This document shows positions 5,843 to 8,552 of a stretch of DNA of 8,552 nt, one piece after another. The DNA is from a bacterium (GTDB lineage Bacteria; Babelota; Babeliae; Babelales; RVW-14): assembly GCA_030432505.1 (NCBI GenBank), contig JAUIHA010000026.1, positions 1 to 8,552 of the forward strand, given 5' to 3'. How positions within the stretch are numbered: position 1 is the first letter of the stretch; every line of letters begins with the position of its first letter. A model generated the notes under the pieces. It made no database searches, was not told where the DNA came from, and worked only from the letters and a program-made list of their open reading frames with translations. The position numbers and the translations under genes were made by a program.

Positions 5843-5947
5843 TTAGCGGAAATCGAAGAGTGAAGAAACAAATGAGGTGATTAAGAAAAGGGAACGACCT
5901 TGGAATGGATACCCACCAATTTCGTTTTTCATAGATTTATGTTTCAT
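5843..5947 (-). CDS. Possible 34 aa small protein
   Basis: ATG at 5945-5947 to TAA at 5843-5845. The product has a basic start (MKHKSMKNE), a GGYPF turn and a short hydrophobic part (SLFLITSFVSSLFDF), ending in Arg. AAAGGG lies about six bases before the ATG, a good Shine-Dalgarno, and a terminator-like hairpin follows the stop. It lies between ruvB and alaX on their strand. Nothing in it is recognisable. An ORF this short can arise by chance, so the call rests on the flanking signals. Confidence 0.4.
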   Translation of the reverse strand: MKHKSMKNEIGGYPFQGRSLFLITSFVSSLFDFR

Positions 5948-5984
5948 AATAGACCCTTTTCTAAAAAAATACTTAAAAAGCCGT

Positions 5985-6026
5985 ATCCTTCGAGGCTCGG
6001 TCGTCCATGACCTCGCACCTCAGGAT
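5985..6026. repeat. Palindromic repeat downstream of ruvB
   Basis: ATCCT-tc-GAGG (5985-5995) pairs with CCTC-AGGAT (6018-6026), with a 2-base bulge, around an inner GGTC/GACC stem (5999-6002, 6009-6012). It starts about 50 bases past the ruvB stop. On the minus strand five Ts occur five bases beyond the stem, so it may double as the ruvB terminator. The TCCTTCGAG...CTCAGGATGAG wording resembles known dispersed intergenic repeats, but copy number cannot be judged here. Confidence 0.5.
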
Positions 6027-6078
6027 GAGCGTAATTAACAAATTCAGATTAGCAAACCGTTACCATTTTGCAAACAGT

Positions 6079-7101
6079 TTAGATGAATTTCTGTCCGTCC
6101 TTAATCAGCTTTTTGCGAATTGAGTAGAGCTTCTTTGATGGGATCTGACGTCCACGTGGAGTTTTTTGTAATAATCCACAACGAAGCAAAAATGGTTCAC
6201 AAACCTCTTCAATCGTATCTTTGTCCTCACCCGTCATTGCTGCAAGGGTATCAAGCCCAACCGGGCCACCATCAAAATCTTTAATGATGTGAACCAATAA
6301 ACGACGATCAAGCTTGGTCAAACCATCTTCATCAATATCAAGAAACTTGAGGGCATGGTTAACCACCTCAAGGTCTACCAATGAATGCTTATGCACTTGC
6401 GCATAGTCTCGAACTCGGCGCAAAATACGCTTTACAATTCGCGGTGTTCCACGCGCACGCCTGCCAATACACAGCGCAGCTTCAGGCAAAATTGGTAATC
6501 CCAAAAAATCTGAGTTTTGTTTTACAATGTCAGCAAGTTCATCAGGCTCATAAAAATCAAGCCGCTCAACAATACCAAAACGGGTTTGTAGCGGTCCTGA
6601 AATGAGTGATGTTTTTGTCGTTGCACCAACAAGTGTGAATGGACTAAGTGGCAAACGAATAGATTTTGCCCCAGCACCCTGCCCAATGATGACATCAACA
6701 CAAAAGTTTTCCATGGCACTGTACAAAATTTCTTCAACGTTTTTTGGAAGACGATGAATCTCATCAATAAATAATACTTCGTGCGGTGTTAGGCTGGTCA
6801 AGATTGCCACCAAATCACCAGTTCGTTCAATAATTGGCGCACTGGTAATTTTAAACCCAACATCAAGTTCGTGCGTAATTACACGGGCAAGTGTAGTTTT
6901 ACCAAGCCCGGGAGGACCAAACAGCAATAAATGATCCAGCGGCTCTTCTCGCATTTTTGCTGCTTGCACATAGACTTTTAATTTTTCTTTAATCGCTTTT
7001 TGCCCAAGATAATCATCAAAGCCTTTGGGCTCAAAGGTAAGAACTTTGTCTTCTGCTGTTTCTTGCTGTGTCAGTAACTCAACCGGTAATTCCATGCTCA
7101 T
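6079..7101 (-). CDS. ruvB: Holliday junction branch migration helicase RuvB
   Basis: The hexameric AAA+ motor that, with RuvA, drives branch migration of Holliday junctions before RuvC cleavage in homologous recombination. At 340 aa it is standard length. Seen in order: FDDYLGQ (28-34), Walker A GPPGLGKTT (62-70), TSAPIIERTGDLVAIL (86-101), Walker B LFIDEIHR (110-117), the sensor 1 region GATTK (159-163), the arginine-finger segment TRFGI (R174), sensor 2 RGTPRI (217-222), GGPVGLDTLA (278-287), and the winged-helix end with TPRGR (314-318). Many family members have GATTR where this one has GATTK, a mild substitution. The first ATG (7099-7101) follows AAAGAG at about 7 bases and is preferred over the ATG two codons in. 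ruvA and ruvC are absent from the window. It is 90 bases after the gene at 7192-7761 and may be co-transcribed with it. Confidence 0.97.
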   Translation of the reverse strand: MSMELPVELLTQQETAEDKVLTFEPKGFDDYLGQKAIKEKLKVYVQAAKMREEPLDHLLLFGPPGLGKTTLARVITHELDVGFKITSAPIIERTGDLVAILTSLTPHEVLFIDEIHRLPKNVEEILYSAMENFCVDVIIGQGAGAKSIRLPLSPFTLVGATTKTSLISGPLQTRFGIVERLDFYEPDELADIVKQNSDFLGLPILPEAALCIGRRARGTPRIVKRILRRVRDYAQVHKHSLVDLEVVNHALKFLDIDEDGLTKLDRRLLVHIIKDFDGGPVGLDTLAAMTGEDKDTIEEVCEPFLLRCGLLQKTPRGRQIPSKKLYSIRKKLIKDGQKFI

Positions 7102-7138
7102 TGCACTACTCTTTTTTTATTGACGAAACTCATTATTC

Positions 7139-7167
7139 ATTAAAGTGTAACAAGATGAAACTCAAAA
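7139..7167 (-). promoter_or_regulatory. Weak candidate promoter before ruvB
   Basis: On the minus strand TTTAAT (7139-7144, 5 of 6 to the -10 box) lies 17 bases after TTTTGA (7162-7167, a poor -35). It lies in the 90-base gap before ruvB, where I see no terminator, so read-through from the upstream gene is an alternative. Confidence 0.3.
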
Positions 7168-7191
7168 TAAAATAGTTAAAACGAAACGCTT

Positions 7192-7761
7192 CTATAATGA
7201 AGAACGCAAATGAACTTTAAAAATATACGCATCCCGATGACGCACAACAGCCAAAAGGCCAGCTTGTCTGTTCCAATCAAAAAGAATAGATTTTTTTGGT
7301 GTTGATCTTTGTATAATTTTCTGATTCAGAAACCACTGAATTAGAGCTGTTTTAATTTTTTTTCTAAAATCTATTTCAACCTGTCCAAGCGGCATCTCAT
7401 CTCGTGGATTAAATATCTTCGCCATACCATCACACCGTGAAAAATCTTTTAACACCAGTTGCCCTTGGGGAATATAATGCCAGTACTCAATAATCTTGTG
7501 AAGATTATCTCCTTCATCATTAACTGTTGCCGCTAATATTACTAGATATTTTCCATCTTCTAGCCACAAAACTTGTTTTGCTTCAATATCAGCAAAATTA
7601 CATGTACAGCCACTGAGCGAGTCGTCCCCACATATACACACTCGACAATGCCGACCAATCTCAAACTGCATAATATTTTCAACAACCACTGGCATTGAAA
7701 ATGCTAGTCCTGAAAATAAGAAATAAACAAACACCAGCATATATTTTTTATAGATCAACAT
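7192..7761 (-). CDS. Secreted Cys-rich protein, unknown family
   Basis: A 189 aa protein that I do not recognise. Residues 1-22 are a signal peptide (MLIYKKYMLVFVYFLFSGLA, likely cleavage after AFS). The early mature part carries a tight cysteine cluster, HCRVCICGDDSLSGCTC (38-54: C39, C42, C44, C52, C54), with one more Cys at 110. This could bind metal or form disulphides in an exported domain. The rest alternates strands and short helices (VLWLEDGKYLVILAATV, IIEYWHYIPQG) with a basic tail. I chose the ATG at 7759-7761, which has GGAA about seven bases upstream and starts a clean signal peptide. The frame is open to a TTG at 7794 that has poorer initiation signals. It has its own good promoter at 7819-7847 and precedes ruvB, with no evident functional link. 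Confidence 0.72.
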   Translation of the reverse strand: MLIYKKYMLVFVYFLFSGLAFSMPVVVENIMQFEIGRHCRVCICGDDSLSGCTCNFADIEAKQVLWLEDGKYLVILAATVNDEGDNLHKIIEYWHYIPQGQLVLKDFSRCDGMAKIFNPRDEMPLGQVEIDFRKKIKTALIQWFLNQKIIQRSTPKKSILFDWNRQAGLLAVVRHRDAYIFKVHLRSSL

Positions 7762-7818
7762 GATATTTTCCGTTTTCGCGCAAATACTTTCCAAAGATAT
7801 CCAAAAAGATTAGACTCG

Positions 7819-7847
7819 ATTATAAAGTAGAGATAGGCCTTTTACAA
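7819..7847 (-). promoter_or_regulatory. Near-consensus sigma-70 promoter
   Basis: On the minus strand TTGTAA (7842-7847) and a perfect TATAAT (7819-7824) are separated by exactly 17 bases, reading toward the secreted Cys-rich protein gene with a leader of about 50 bases. Its -35 box overlaps the ribosome binding site of the divergent peptidase gene. A plus-strand TATAAA at 7821-7826 may serve that gene, with no clear -35. Confidence 0.75.
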
Positions 7848-7857
7848 GGGGAATGGA

Positions 7858-8552
7858 ATGAGGAAAACTACCAAACTTTTAGGAGCACTACTTATGCTAA
7901 CCAGCACACACACGCAAGCAAAAACAATACAAGGAACATCCATGGCACTGCCTAAAGCACCAGAAACCATTGAAAAATATGATGAGATAGCAATTCAATA
8001 TAATGAAAACCTACCAGAACTCTACAACAACGTCTCTCCAGAAGAACGTGTTTTCATCTACTATATTTTCCGCGCGGGTCTTCCTGGTAACCGCATTCTT
8101 GCCGACCAACTTCACCGCCACTCCCTTGAGGTTATGGAAGTTTTTGAAGCTATCGTAAAGAACAAAGATACAATTTTACAAGCACAAGACAAGCTTGCAA
8201 GCATGGATGTTAAAAAGTTTGTTGATGAAGCAAAAACCTTTTTGATTTATCTCTGGACCAATCATGGACAATATTTCCAGCGTGAACATGCAAATTCAAA
8301 ACGCACTCCACACCGCCTTAAGCTTCGTGAACTCAGCGAGCACAATGTAAAAGATGTCCTGAGCTTTCTTGGTAAAAACGATTTGAGAGACCGTGTTATT
8401 CATCTTGGGCCAACCATTTTTGATGAAAGCGTTGAACCAACGCCAACTGTACCAAACGACATTGTTAAAAGTGCGGTAAACATTTATTCAATTGATTTTA
8501 CTGAAGCTGACTACGCAGCAATGCCTAATGAAACACAAGATAAAATTAATGT
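7858..8552 (+). CDS. Dipeptidyl peptidase III-like metallopeptidase (family M49), 5' part
   Basis: The gene is open to the window end, giving about 231 residues. M49 enzymes remove N-terminal dipeptides from oligopeptides using zinc held by HExxGH-type and EExRxE motifs, which would lie beyond the window and cannot be checked. Residues 1-21 look like a signal peptide (MRKTTKLLGALLMLTSTHTQA), suggesting periplasmic or exported action, whereas many M49 enzymes are cytosolic. Family-like segments are SPEERVFIYYIFRAGLPGN (60-78), RILADQLHRHSLEVMEVFEAI (79-99) and FLIYLWTNHGQYFQRE (128-143), matching the front domain of bacterial DPP III. The ATG at 7858 has AAGGGG about six bases before it. This is the only plus-strand gene seen and is divergent from 7192-7761. 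Assignment rests on remembered family patterns. Confidence 0.75.
   Translation, partial: MRKTTKLLGALLMLTSTHTQAKTIQGTSMALPKAPETIEKYDEIAIQYNENLPELYNNVSPEERVFIYYIFRAGLPGNRILADQLHRHSLEVMEVFEAIVKNKDTILQAQDKLASMDVKKFVDEAKTFLIYLWTNHGQYFQREHANSKRTPHRLKLRELSEHNVKDVLSFLGKNDLRDRVIHLGPTIFDESVEPTPTVPNDIVKSAVNIYSIDFTEADYAAMPNETQDKIN

Noticed and set aside
6522..6767. 81-codon minus-strand frame inside ruvB
   Set aside because: It lies wholly within the clear RuvB coding frame. The peptide has no family features.
7762..7794. TTG start extending the secreted Cys-rich protein by 11 residues
   Set aside because: It has poor initiation signals, whereas the downstream ATG gives a clean signal peptide with a GGAA upstream.
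1..8552. CRISPR array, tRNA or rRNA genes
   Set aside because: I saw no regularly spaced direct repeats, no cloverleaf with TTCGA-type arms and no rRNA-like stretch on either strand.

Overview
The window reads as a compact, low-GC bacterial chromosome segment with short spacers, Shine-Dalgarno sequences before nearly every gene and several intrinsic-terminator hairpins. Recognisable housekeeping or metabolic genes (ruvB, a brnQ-type transporter, an AlaX-type tRNA editing protein, a DUF2000 protein, the front of an M49 dipeptidyl peptidase) alternate with signal-peptide or membrane proteins that I cannot place in any family. Such a mixture would suit a host-associated, genome-reduced lineage, for instance Dependentiae/TM6-like or another intracellular group. 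This lineage guess is inference from style, not from a marker gene.

Layout. Bases 1-102 hold a plus-strand terminator-like hairpin and nothing else firm. Bases 103-2398 (minus strand) are a three-gene operon whose genes overlap by exactly 4 bases at each junction (ATGA, then GTGA). It encodes two 340-360 aa proteins, each with a signal peptide and multiple membrane segments, followed by a 65 aa protein that looks like the front end of the second. A promoter-like sequence lies at 2454-2480, just after the strong terminator (2482-2516) of the next gene, brnQ (2567-3754). Upstream of brnQ are an unlisted 56-codon membrane-peptide ORF (3822-3992) and a 14-bp perfect hairpin (4018-4059), then the DUF2000 gene (4093-4527).

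The alaX gene (4768-5505) is flanked by two perfect 50-bp copies of one sequence in inverted orientation (4630-4679 and 5639-5688). The 573-base spacer 5506-6078 is the largest non-coding stretch. It contains one of these repeats, an 8-bp perfect palindrome (5731-5751), a possible 34-codon ORF with a good ribosome binding site (5843-5947), a weak terminator, and another palindromic repeat just after ruvB (5985-6026). ruvB (6079-7101) follows an unknown secreted Cys-rich protein gene (7192-7761) that has a near-consensus promoter at 7819-7847. That promoter is back to back with the start of the plus-strand M49 peptidase gene (7858 to the window end, truncated).

The genes do not form one pathway. 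RuvB serves recombination, AlaX serves translation quality control, and BrnQ and the peptidase could both serve amino-acid or peptide scavenging, which would fit a host-dependent lifestyle. The most novel-looking part is the coupled operon of related exported membrane proteins at 103-2398.
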